Below, piece by piece: positions 15,527 to 40,200 of a stretch of 64,000 bases of DNA. The notes below the pieces were generated by a model. It did not search any database. It was given only the letters and a program-made list of their open reading frames with translations, and had not been told where the DNA came from. The stretch lies in NCBI RefSeq assembly GCF_007829875.1, contig NZ_VIWV01000001.1, positions 7,948,001 through 8,012,000 of the forward strand, written 5' to 3'. Numbering within the stretch: position 1 is the stretch's first letter; the number at the start of each line of letters is the position of its first letter. The DNA comes from Streptomyces capillispiralis (GTDB taxonomy: Bacteria; Actinomycetota; Actinomycetes; Streptomycetales; Streptomycetaceae). Made by a program: the position numbers and the translations under genes.

Positions 15527-17113
15527 ATGAATCCCGAATCCGCGGTCGTGGAGCTCGCCGAGCCGTATCTGCGCGGCCTGCTGGCCTCGGCCGGCCTCGA
15601 TGTCGAGTACGTACGGGGTGAAGGAAACACGCTCTATCGCCGCGACGCGAACGGGCGGGAGACCCCCGTCCTCGACTACGCCGGCGGATACGGTTCGCTG
15701 ATCTTCGGACACAACAACCCCGAGATCGTGGCCCGGGCCAGGGAACTGCTGGACGGGAGCGTGCCGGTGCACGCCCAGTTCTCCGCCCACCCCTACGCCA
15801 CCCGGCTCGCCGCCGAGCTCAACCGGATCATCCACCGGGAACTCGGCGTCGACGAGCCGTACTACGCCACCTTCGCCAACAGCGGCGCGGAGGCGATCGA
15901 GGCCGCGGTCAAGCACGCCGAACTGGACCGCGTACTGCGCCAGGGCGAAGCCCTGGAGGAGCTCGCGGGCGGGACGGAGCGGGCCCGCGCCGCCGTGGCC
16001 GACGGCTCCGCGACCGTCCCCGACGCCGTGTACGCGCACCTGGGGACCGCGCGCCCGGCGGGCGACCCGCTGGCGCCCGTGATCGAGGAGATCACCCGCA
16101 GGAACGGGGAACGCGCCGCCAGGGAGCCGGTGTTCCTCGCCCTGGAGGGCGGCTTCCACGGCAAGCTCATGGGCAGCGTCCAGCTCACCCACAACGAGGC
16201 CTACCGCACCCCGTTCGCCGCCCTCGGCGTCCGGGCCCGGTTCGTGCCGCGGGGCAGCGCCGAGGCGCTGGAGCGGGTCCGGGCGGAGGAGCGCGGCGTG
16301 CTGCTGGGCCTCGACGTCGACAACGGGGAGGTCCGTGTCGTCGAGCGCGAACACCCCGTCTTCGGCGCCTTCCTGCTGGAGCCGGTCCAGGGCGAGGGCG
16401 GCATCCAGCCGCTGTCCGACCAGGACGCCCGGATCATCCAGGAGTTCGCCGACGCCCACGACTGCCCGCTCGTCATCGACGAGATCCAGAGCGGCCTCGG
16501 CCGCACCGGCAGCCTCCTCGCCAGCTCGCAGATGGGCCTGCGCGGCGACTACTTCGCGCTCGCCAAGTCCCTGGGCGGTGGTCTCGCCAAGGCCTCCGTG
16601 ATGCTCGTGCGCGAGACCCGCTACCGTGCGCAGTTCGAGCTGGTGCACAGCTCGACCTTCGCCAAGGACGCCTTCTCCTGCCACATCGCGCTCAAGGTCC
16701 TCGAGATGCTGGACCGGGACGGCGGCCGGGCCTTCCGGCAGGCCACCGAGCGCGGCACCGCGCTGCAGACCATGCTGGAGAAGGTCCGCACCTCGTTCCC
16801 GGACGTGGTCAAGGAGGTGCGGGGCCGGGGCCTGATGCTCGGCTTCGAGTTCCACGACCAGTCGGAGGCCGAGCACCCGGCGATCCGGGAGGCGGCCGGC
16901 GGCGGACTCTTCGGCTACGTCATCGCCGGTCACCTGCTGAACCGGCACTCCATCCGCACGTTCCCCACCGCGAGCGCCGTCAACACCCTGCGCTTCGAGC
17001 CGTCGGTGCTGCTCACCGACGAGGAGATCGGACGGCTGGAGGAGGCCCTCACCGACGTCTGCGTCATCCTCCGGGAACAGGCCGGGGAGCGGCTGGTCCT
17101 GTCGTCCTCCTGA
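15527..17113 (+). CDS. Class III PLP-dependent aminotransferase
   Basis: A 528-residue fold-type I aminotransferase: DYAGGYGSLIFGHNNP N-terminal region, phosphate-binding NSGAEAIEAAVK, GGFHGK, LEPVQGEGG, DEIQSGLGRTG with the PLP Asp, and Schiff-base Lys347 in ALAKSLGGG. It is longer than typical class III enzymes (about 430-480) because of an Ala/Arg-rich insertion around residues 140-205. Given the reductive release domain on the last PKS, it most likely transaminates the polyketide aldehyde to a primary amine, as CpkG is believed to do for coelimycin. ATG 15527 has AAGGAG upstream. It has its own terminator and so is transcribed separately from the PKS genes. Confidence 0.92.
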   Translation: MNPESAVVELAEPYLRGLLASAGLDVEYVRGEGNTLYRRDANGRETPVLDYAGGYGSLIFGHNNPEIVARARELLDGSVPVHAQFSAHPYATRLAAELNRIIHRELGVDEPYYATFANSGAEAIEAAVKHAELDRVLRQGEALEELAGGTERARAAVADGSATVPDAVYAHLGTARPAGDPLAPVIEEITRRNGERAAREPVFLALEGGFHGKLMGSVQLTHNEAYRTPFAALGVRARFVPRGSAEALERVRAEERGVLLGLDVDNGEVRVVEREHPVFGAFLLEPVQGEGGIQPLSDQDARIIQEFADAHDCPLVIDEIQSGLGRTGSLLASSQMGLRGDYFALAKSLGGGLAKASVMLVRETRYRAQFELVHSSTFAKDAFSCHIALKVLEMLDRDGGRAFRQATERGTALQTMLEKVRTSFPDVVKEVRGRGLMLGFEFHDQSEAEHPAIREAAGGGLFGYVIAGHLLNRHSIRTFPTASAVNTLRFEPSVLLTDEEIGRLEEALTDVCVILREQAGERLVLSSS

Positions 17114-17171
17114 CCCCACCCGCCCCACCCCGTTCGCCTCGCTCCGGCGGCGTCCCCCCGCCCCGGACACC

Positions 17172-17205
17172 CTGCCCGGCCCGTCCCCGTCGACGGGCCG
17201 GGCAG
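17172..17205 (+). terminator. Terminator between aminotransferase and PKS genes
   Basis: A perfect 14-bp stem (CTGCCCGGCCCGTC at 17172-17185, complement 17192-17205) with a 6-nt loop. Confidence 0.8.
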
Positions 17206-17424
17206 CGTGCTCTCCGGCCAAAAAAAGGGCCGAGCGCGGCCTGCCTCCGCACCAATTACCCGGCCGTGGCCGCCCATTGGGGAGGGAATGCCGTCACGCA
17301 CGTAGGGTCGACTTACTGGGATCGCGTCACATTTCCCGCCGCGACACGCGTATACGACCGGCCCCGACGAAATGCGTGACACACGCCACGGGACGCCGAC
17401 GGGCTACGCCATGGGAATTCGGTT
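17206..17424 (+). promoter_or_regulatory. Promoter region of the PKS genes
   Basis: Between the terminator and PKS1, GTCAC occurs at 17293 and 17326 (33 bp, three times 11) and inverted as GTGAC near 17376. ATTACCCGG occurs near 17255. These could be activator sites, but I do not see a clean 11-bp heptamer pair here. Confidence 0.35.
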
Positions 17425-31203
<13,779 letters not shown>

Positions 31204-31279
31204 ACCCACGCACCGCGCCCGGCCGGCGACAGGCCCCGATCCGGAACCACACCATTCGAAGCTCAGGAGTTGAAAGCAC

Positions 31280-34200
31280 GTGACGGACGAGGGAAAGCTC
31301 CGTGATTACCTCAAGCGGGCCATCGCCGACGCCCGCGACGCCCGTAAGCGGCTGAGCGAGGTAGAAGGCAGGCAGCACGAGCCGATCGCGATCGTGGGGA
31401 TGGCGTGCCGTTATCCGGGTGGTGTGTCGTCGCCGGAGGATCTGTGGCGGCTGGTGGCCGGTGGTGTGGACGCGGTGAGTGAGTTCCCGTCGAATCGTGG
31501 CTGGGATCTGGAGGGGTTGTTCGATCCGGATCCGGAGCGTGCGGGGACGAGTTATACGCGTCATGGCGGGTTCCTGCATGACGCGGACCGGTTCGATCCG
31601 GAGTTCTTCGGGATGTCGCCGAGGGAGGCGACGGCGGCGGATCCGCAGCAGCGGTTGCTGCTGGAGACGGCGTGGGAGACCTTCGAGAACGCCGGGATCG
31701 TGCCGGCCGCTCTGCACGGTTCCCGGACCGGTGTGTTCACCGGCGTCATGTACGGCGACTACGGCTCCCGCGTCGGCGAACTGCCGGAAGGGCTGGAGGG
31801 CTACCTGGCCAGCGGCAGCGCAGGCAGCGTCGCCTCCGGCCGGATCGCGTACACGTACGGCCTGGAGGGCCCCGCCGTCACGGTCGACACCGCCTGCTCG
31901 TCGTCCCTGGTGGCCCTGCACCTGGCGGCCAACGCCCTCCGCAACGGGGAGTGCGACCTGGCCCTCGCCGGCGGCGTGACCGTCATGCCGACCGCCATGC
32001 CCTTCATCGAGTTCTCCCGCCTCCAGGGCCTCGCCGCCGACGGCCGGTGCAAGGCGTTTGCTGCGGGTGCGGATGGTACGGGGTGGTCCGAGGGTGTGGG
32101 GCTGCTGTTGGTGGAGCGGTTGTCGGATGCGCGGCGGCTGGGTCATCAGGTGCTGGCGGTGGTGCGGGGTTCTGCGGTCAATCAGGACGGTGCGTCCAAT
32201 GGGCTGACGGCTCCGAACGGTCCGTCGCAGGAGCGGGTGATCCGTGCCGCGTTGGCGGGCGCGGGTCTGACCGGCGCCGATGTGGACGTGGTGGAGGCGC
32301 ATGGTACGGGGACCCGGCTGGGTGACCCGATCGAGGCGCAGGCGCTGCTGAACACCTACGGCCAGGACCACACCGACGAACAACCGCTGTATCTGGGGTC
32401 GTTGAAGTCGAACATCGGGCACGCGCAGGCGGCGGCCGGTGTCGGCGGTGTCATCAAGATGGTCCAGGCGATCCGCCACGGTGTGCTGCCGAAGTCCCTG
32501 TACGCCGATGAGCCGACGCCCGTCGTGGACTGGACGGACGGTGCGGTGGAACTCCTCGCGGAGGCCCGGGAATGGCCGGCCGTGGACCGTCCCCGACGGG
32601 CCGGCGTGTCCTCCTTCGGCTTCAGTGGCACCAACGCCCACGTCATCATCGAAGCCGCACCGGACGAGGCCGCCCAGGACGACGACGGGGCCGACGACGC
32701 CGTGCGTCCTCCCGCCGTTCTCCCCTGGGCGCTCTCCGGCAGGACGCCGGAAGCGCTGAGGGACCAGGCCGCACGGCTGCTCGCCCATGTGGAGGGTGAT
32801 GCCTCGGTCGACCCGTTGGACCTGGCCTACTCCCTGGCTGCCACGCGTGCCGTGTTCGATCACCGTGCCGTGGTGGTGGGCGCGGAGGGTGAGGCGCTGG
32901 TGGAGGGGCTGCGGGCGTTGGTGTCCGGGGACGCGTCGGGGCGGGTGGTGTCCGGTTCTCGGGTGCCGGGCCGTACGGCGGTTCTGTTCACCGGTCAGGG
33001 CGCGCAGCGGATCGGCATGGGGCAGGAACTCCATGCGGCGTTCCCGGTGTTCGCGGCGGCGTTCGACGAGGTGGCCGGCGCACTGGAGCAGCATCTGGGC
33101 CGGGCGCCGGGGGAGATCATCCGCTCCGGTGAGGGGCTGGACGACACGGCCAACACCCAGGCGGCGTTGTTCGCCGTCGAGGTCGCCCTCTACCGGTGGT
33201 TGGAATCCCAGGGCGTGACGCCGGATTACCTCATGGGCCACTCGGTGGGTGAACTGGTGGCCGCGCATGTGGCGGGTGTGCTGGACCTGTCGGACGCGGC
33301 GGCGTTGGTGGCCGCGCGCGGCCGGTTGATGCAGTCCGCCATGCCGGGCGGGGCGATGCTCGCGGTGCAGGCCGGTGAGGAGGAGGTGCGGGCGCTGCTG
33401 GCCGGGCACGAGGGCCTGGTCGACGTCGCCGCGGTGAACGGACCTCGATCGGTGGTGGTTTCGGGTGATGCCGGCACGGTGGACGGACTCGCGGTGGCCT
33501 GGAAGGAGCAGGGCCTGCGGGTCAAGCGCCTGACGGTCAGCCACGCCTTCCACTCCTTCCACATGGACGGCGTCCTGGAGGAGTTCGTGGAGGTGGCGCG
33601 GGGGCTGACGTTCCGTGCGCCGCGGATACCGGTCGTGTCGAACGTGACCGGCGTGCTGGCCACGGAGGAGGAGTTGACGTCGCCGGAGTACTGGGCGCGG
33701 CACATCCGTCAGGCCGTCCGCTTCCACGACGGCGTCCGCCACCTCATCGAGGCGGGGGTGACGACGTTCCTGGAGGCCGGCCCCGACGGGGTCCTGGCCG
33801 CGATGGCGCAGGAGACCCTGGAGGCCGAGGGCCGCGACGACGCCCAGGCCCTCACCCTGCTCCGACGCGGCAGGCCCGAAGCGGAGACGGCGGTGGCCGC
33901 GCTCGCCGCCCTGCGCATCAGGACCGAGACGGGACACTCGGGCTGGGAGGCCTACTTCGAGGGCACCGGCGCCCGCCGCGTCCCCCTGCCGACCTACGCC
34001 TTCCAGCGCGACCGGTACTGGCTCGACGTACCCGCCCGTCACGGCGACGCCACCGAACTCGGACTCCGCGCGACCGGTCACCCGCTCCTCGGCGCCTCGG
34101 TCACGCTCGCCCGGGGCGGCGAGGCGCTCTTCACCGGGCGCCTGTCCCTGCGGACCCACCCGTGGCTCGCCGACCACGGCGTCTCCGGGACCGTCGTGCT

Positions 34201-37200
34201 CCCGGGCACCGCACTGCTCGAACTCGCGGCCCACGCGGGCGAACAGGCCGGCGCCGGGCAGGTGGCCGAACTCACCCTCGCCACGCCCCTGACCCTGCCC
34301 GCCGACGGCGGTGTGCACCTCCAGGTGGCCGTGGGGGAGAGGGACGACTCCGGCGCACGGCCCATCGAGGTGTACTCCCGGCCCGACACGGACGACGAGC
34401 CCGACTGGGTCCTCAACGCACAGGGCACCCTGGTCCCCGCCGACCCCGGCACGCCCGCCGCCGACCTGGTGGTGTGGCCCCCGGCCGACGCGCGCGAAGT
34501 CGGCCTGGACGACGTCTACGAGCGCCTGGTCGACCAGGGCTACGCCTACGGCCCGGCGTTCCGGGGCCTGTCCCGGGTGTGGCGGGGCGAGGACGAGATC
34601 TTCGCCGAGGTGACCCTGCCGGACGGGGCGCGCGACGATGCGGGCCGGTTCCTGCTGCACCCGGCCCTGCTGGACGCCGCCCTGCACGCCCTGCTGCCCG
34701 GAGTGGCCGACGACGACGTCGAGGCGCGCCTCCCGTTCTCCTGGGCGGGGGTCCGCGTCCACGCCACGGGCGCGGCCGCGCTGCGGGTCCGCTTCGGCCT
34801 GACCGCCGACGCCCCCGACACCGTCTCCCTGCTCGTCACCGACGACACGGGCGTACCCGTGGCGACCGTGGACTCGCTGGCACTGCGCCCGCTGTCCAAG
34901 GACGCCGTGCGCACCGCGGCCCGAGCGGGCCGCGACGGCCTGTTCTCCGTGGCGTGGTCCGAGGTACCGGCCCCCGAGCGGGCCGCGGACACCTCGGGCT
35001 GGGCCGTGCTCGGCGCGCCCTCACCGGCCTCGGCGACCTCGTACCCGCACCTCGACGCGGTGGCGGCGGCCGGCGCGGACACCGTCGTCTGGCCGCTGGC
35101 CGCCGACGGTGACGACGGCGCCGTCGGCGGTGAGGGCATCGCCGGGCTGGCACGCGTGGAACTCGCCCGCGTCCTGGAGCGGGTGCAGGCCTTCCTCGCC
35201 GACGAACGGCTCACGGACACGCGGCTGGTCGTGGTCACCCGGGGCGCGCTGGCCGCCCTGCCGGACGAGCAGGTCACGGACCTGGTGCACGCCGGTGTGT
35301 GGGGTCTGCTGCGCACCGTGCAGACGGAGAACCCCGGCCGGGTCGTCCTCGTCGACACCGACGCCGAGGGGTATGAACAGCTCCCCCTCGCCCTGGCCGC
35401 CGACGAGGCCCAACTGGCCGTCCGGGATGGCCGTCTGCTGGTGCCGCGGCTGGCCCGCGCACGGGCTGCCTCCTCGGAGGAGCAGCCGGCGGCGCCGCGC
35501 TGGGACGAGGGCACCGTGCTCGTCACCGGTGCGACGGGCACGCTGGGCCGCGTCCTGGCCCGCCACCTGGTGACCGAGCACGGCGCCCGGCGCCTGCTGC
35601 TGCTGAGCCGCCGGGGCGGCGACGCCCCCGGGGCCGACGAACTGCGCACGGAGCTGGAACAGTCGGGCGCCCAGGTGTCGTTCGCCGCGTGCGACGCGGC
35701 GGACCGCCGGCAACTGGCCGACGCCCTGGCCGGGGTGCCGGACGAGTTCCCGGTGACCGCGGTGGTGCACACCGCGGGCATCCTGGACGACACCGTGCTG
35801 AGCGGGCTGACCGCGGAACGCCTCGACGCGGTCGTCCGGCCGAAGATCGACGCGGCGTGGAACCTCCACGAACTGACGCGCCACCTGCCGCTGACGGCGT
35901 TCGTCGTCTACTCGTCGCTGGCCGGCCTGATCGGCAACGCCGGCCAGGCGAACTACGCGGCGGGCAACGCCTTCCTGGACGCGCTGGCGCAGCACCGCCG
36001 GGCCCTCGGGCTGCCCGCCACGTCGCTGGCGTGGGGCCTGTGGTCGCAGGCGAGCACCATCAGCGGCCGGCTGACCGACACCGACCTGCGCCGCATCGCC
36101 AGGCTCGGCCTGCGCGCCCTCCCGTCGGACGAGGCGATGGGCCTGTTCGACGACGCCTTCGCGACCGGACAGCCCGTGCTCGCCGTGACCTACCTGGACA
36201 CCGCGGAACTGCGGCGCCAGGGCGACGAGGTGCTGCCGATCCTGCGCGACCTGGCCCCGGCCGGCCCCCGCGCCAAGGCCGCCGGCCCCACCGACGCGGA
36301 AGGCTCGACGCTGGTGCGGCGGCTGGCCGCGCTGGACGCCCACGCCCGCCACGCGGCACTGCTCGAGCTGGTGTGCGGGCGGGTCGCCGGGGTGCTCGGG
36401 CACGCCAACGCGGCGGCGATCGACGCCGACCGGCCCTTCCAGGAACTGGGCTTCGACTCGCTCACCGCGGTGGAACTGCGCAACCAGCTCGGCCGGACCA
36501 CCGGTCTGCGGCTGCCCACCACCCTCGTCTTCGACCACCCGACCCCCACCGCCCTCGCACGGCAACTGGCGCGCGAACTCTTCGGCGACGACCGGCCCGA
36601 GCAGGCCGCCGCGCCCGTCCCGGCCGCCGCGGGTGACACCGCTGAGCCGATCGCGATCGTGGGGATGGCGTGCCGTTATCCGGGTGGTGTGTCGTCGCCG
36701 GAGGATCTGTGGCGGCTGGTGGCCGGTGGTGTGGACGCGGTGAGTGAGTTCCCGTCGAATCGTGGCTGGGATCTGGAGGGGTTGTTCGATCCGGATCCGG
36801 AGCGTGCGGGGACGAGTTATACGCGTCATGGCGGGTTCCTGCATGACGCGGACCGGTTCGATCCGGAGTTCTTCGGGATGTCGCCGAGGGAGGCGACGGC
36901 GGCGGATCCGCAGCAGCGGTTGCTGCTGGAGACGGCGTGGGAGACCTTCGAGAACGCCGGGATCGTGCCGGCCGCTCTGCACGGCTCCAGGACCGGCGTG
37001 TTCACCGGCGTCATGTACAGCGACTACGGCACCCGGACCCACCGGCTCCCCGAAGGGCTGGAGGGCTACCTCGCCAGCGGCAGCGCGGGCAGCGTCGCCT
37101 CCGGCCGGATCGCGTACGCCCTCGGTCTGGAAGGGCCGGCGGTGACGGTGGACACGGCCTGTTCGTCGTCGTTGGTGGCGTTGCATCTGGCGGCGGGTGC

Positions 37201-40200
37201 GTTGCGCAGTGGTGAGTGTGATCTGGCGTTGGCCGGTGGTGTGACGGTGATGTCGCAGCCGACGACGTTCGTGGAGTTCTCGCGTCAGCGTGGGTTGTCT
37301 CCGGACGGCCGGTGCAAGGCGTTTGCTGCGGGTGCGGATGGTACGGGGTGGTCCGAGGGTGTGGGGCTGCTGTTGGTGGAGCGGTTGTCGGATGCGCGGC
37401 GGCTGGGTCATCAGGTGCTGGCGGTGGTGCGGGGTTCTGCGGTCAATCAGGACGGTGCGTCCAATGGGCTGACGGCTCCGAACGGTCCGTCGCAGGAGCG
37501 GGTGATCCGTGCGGCGCTGGCGGGCGCGGGTCTGACCGGCGCTGACGTGGACGTGGTGGAGGCGCATGGTACGGGGACCCGGTTGGGTGACCCGATCGAG
37601 GCGCAGGCGCTGCTGAACACGTACGGTCAGGACCACACCGACGAACGGCCGCTGTATCTGGGGTCGTTGAAGTCCAACATCGGACACACCCAGGCGGCGG
37701 CCGGTGTCGGCGGCGTCATCAAGATGATCCAGGCCATGCGCCACGGCGTCCTGCCCCGAACCCTGCACGTGGACGAACCCTCGGGACACGTGGACTGGGA
37801 CGCGGGCGCGGTGGAACTGCTGACCGAGGCCCGGGAATGGCCGACTGCGGGCCGTCCCCGACGGGCCGGCGTGTCCTCCTTCGGGATCAGTGGCACCAAC
37901 GCCCACGTCATCATCGAGGCGGTGGAACCGGACGAGCCCGAGACCCCGCAGGAACCGGCAAGGTCCCTGCCCGCCGTCCCGTGGGCGCTCTCCGGCAGGA
38001 CGCCGGCCGCCCTGCGCGACCAGGCGGCGAAGCTGCTCGCCCATGTGGAGGGCGATGCCTTGGCCGACCCGTTGGACCTGGCCTACTCCCTGGCTGCCAC
38101 GCGTGCCGTGTTCGATCACCGTGCCGTGGTGGTGGGCGCGGAGGGTGAGGCGTTGGTGGAGGGGCTGCGGGCGTTGGTGTCCGGGGACGCGTCGGGGCGG
38201 GTGGTGTCCGGTTCTCGGACGCCGGGCCGTACGGCGGTTCTGTTCACCGGTCAGGGCGCGCAGCGGATCGGCATGGGGCAGGAACTCCATGCGGCGTTCC
38301 CGGTGTTCGCGGCGGCGTTCGACGAGGTGGCCGGCGCGCTGGAGAAGCATCTGGGCCGGGCACCGGCCGACATCATCCGCTCCGGTGAGGGGCTGGACGA
38401 CACGGCCAACACCCAGGCCGCCCTGTTCGCCGTCGAAGTGGCGCTGTTCCGGCTCCTGGAGTCGTGGGGAATCGTCCCGGACTACCTGGCCGGCCACTCG
38501 GTGGGTGAACTGGCGGCCGCGCATGTGGCGGGTGTGCTGGACCTGTCGGACGCGGCGGCGTTGGTGGCCGCGCGGGGCCGGTTGATGCAGTCGGCTGTGG
38601 CGGGCGGGGCGATGCTCGCGGTGCAGGCCGGTGAGGAGGAGGTGCGGGGGCTGCTGGCCGGGCACGAGGACCTGGTCGACGTCGCCGCGGTGAACGGACC
38701 TCGATCGGTGGTGGTTTCGGGTGATGCCGGCACGGTGGACGGATTCGCGGTGGCCTGGAAGGAGCAGGGGCTGCGGGTCAAGCGTCTGACGGTCAGCCAC
38801 GCGTTCCATTCCTTCCACATGGACGGGGTGCTGGAGGAGTTCGTGGAGGTGGCGCGGGGGCTGACGTTCCGTGCGCCGCGGATTCCGGTGGTGTCGAACG
38901 TGACCGGTGTGCTGGCGACGGAGGAGGAGTTGACGTCGCCGGAGTACTGGGCGCGGCACATCCGTCAGGCCGTCCGCTTCCACGACGGTGTCCGCCACCT
39001 CATTGAGGCGGGGGTGACGACGTTCCTGGAGGCAGGCCCCGACGGGGTCCTGGCCGCGATGGCGCAGGAGACCCTGGAGGCCGAGGGCCGCGACGACGCC
39101 CAGGCCCTCACCCTGCTCCGACGCGACCACCCCGAGGCCGAGACCCTCGTCAAGGCACTCGGCACCCTGCACAGCCGCGGCGTCCGCATCGACTGGGAGG
39201 CGTTCTTCGAGGGCACCGGCGCCCGCCGCGTCCCCCTGCCGACCTACGCCTTCCAGCACGAGCGGTACTGGCTGCAGCCCACGGCACCGGAGGACGGTAC
39301 AGCCGGCCCGGACGCGACCGGGCACCCGCTGCTCGGTACCGCCGTACCCGTCGCGGGCACCGGACAGACGGTGTTCACCAGCCGCCTCTCCCGACGCACC
39401 CACGGGTGGCTCGACGACCACACGGTCCTCGGCACCCCCGTGCTGCCCGCCTCCGCCCTCGTCGAGGCCGCCGTCCGGGCGGCCGACGAGGTCGGCGCCG
39501 GCCACCTGGAAAGCCTCACGGTGCACCGGCCGCTGGTCCTGACCGACCACGGCACCGCCCGGCTCCAGACCGTCGTCGGCGCGCCCGACGACAGCGGGCG
39601 GCGCCCCTTCACCGTCCACGTCATGGCCGACGGCGCCCAGCCCGACCGGGCCGCGCACGCCGAGGGCGTGCTCGGCTCCGCCACGGACCCGGCGCCCGCG
39701 ACCGTCCCCGACGGCCTGTCGGACGCCGGCGAAGCCCACCTCGACGAGGGCCTGCTCCCGGACGCCGCGGCCCACGGTCTGCACCCCGCCCTGCTGGAGC
39801 GGGCCGTGCGGGGCATCGCGGGCGAAGCCCCCGCAGGCAGTGTCCGGGTCCCGGCCGCCTGGCAGGGCGTCCGGCTGCACGCGACCGGCGCCTCGGCGGT
39901 CCGCGTCCGGGTCGCCCCGGCCGACGGCGACGCCGTCCGCGTCCAGTTGACGGACGCGGCCGGTCAGCCGGTCCTCACCGTCGACCGGCTCGCCTTCGAG
40001 GACCTGCCGGAGGACCGGTTCGCCCCGGCCGACGGCGCGCACCAGCCGCTGCTCCACCTCCGCTGGACCCCGCTCACCGCCACCGCCCCCGGCGCCCCGC
40101 CGCGCTGGGCCGTCCTGGGCGCGCCGGGGACCGACCTGGACGCCGAGCGGTACGCGACCCTCGCCGACCTCGGCGACGCCGTCGCGGCGGGCACAGCGGT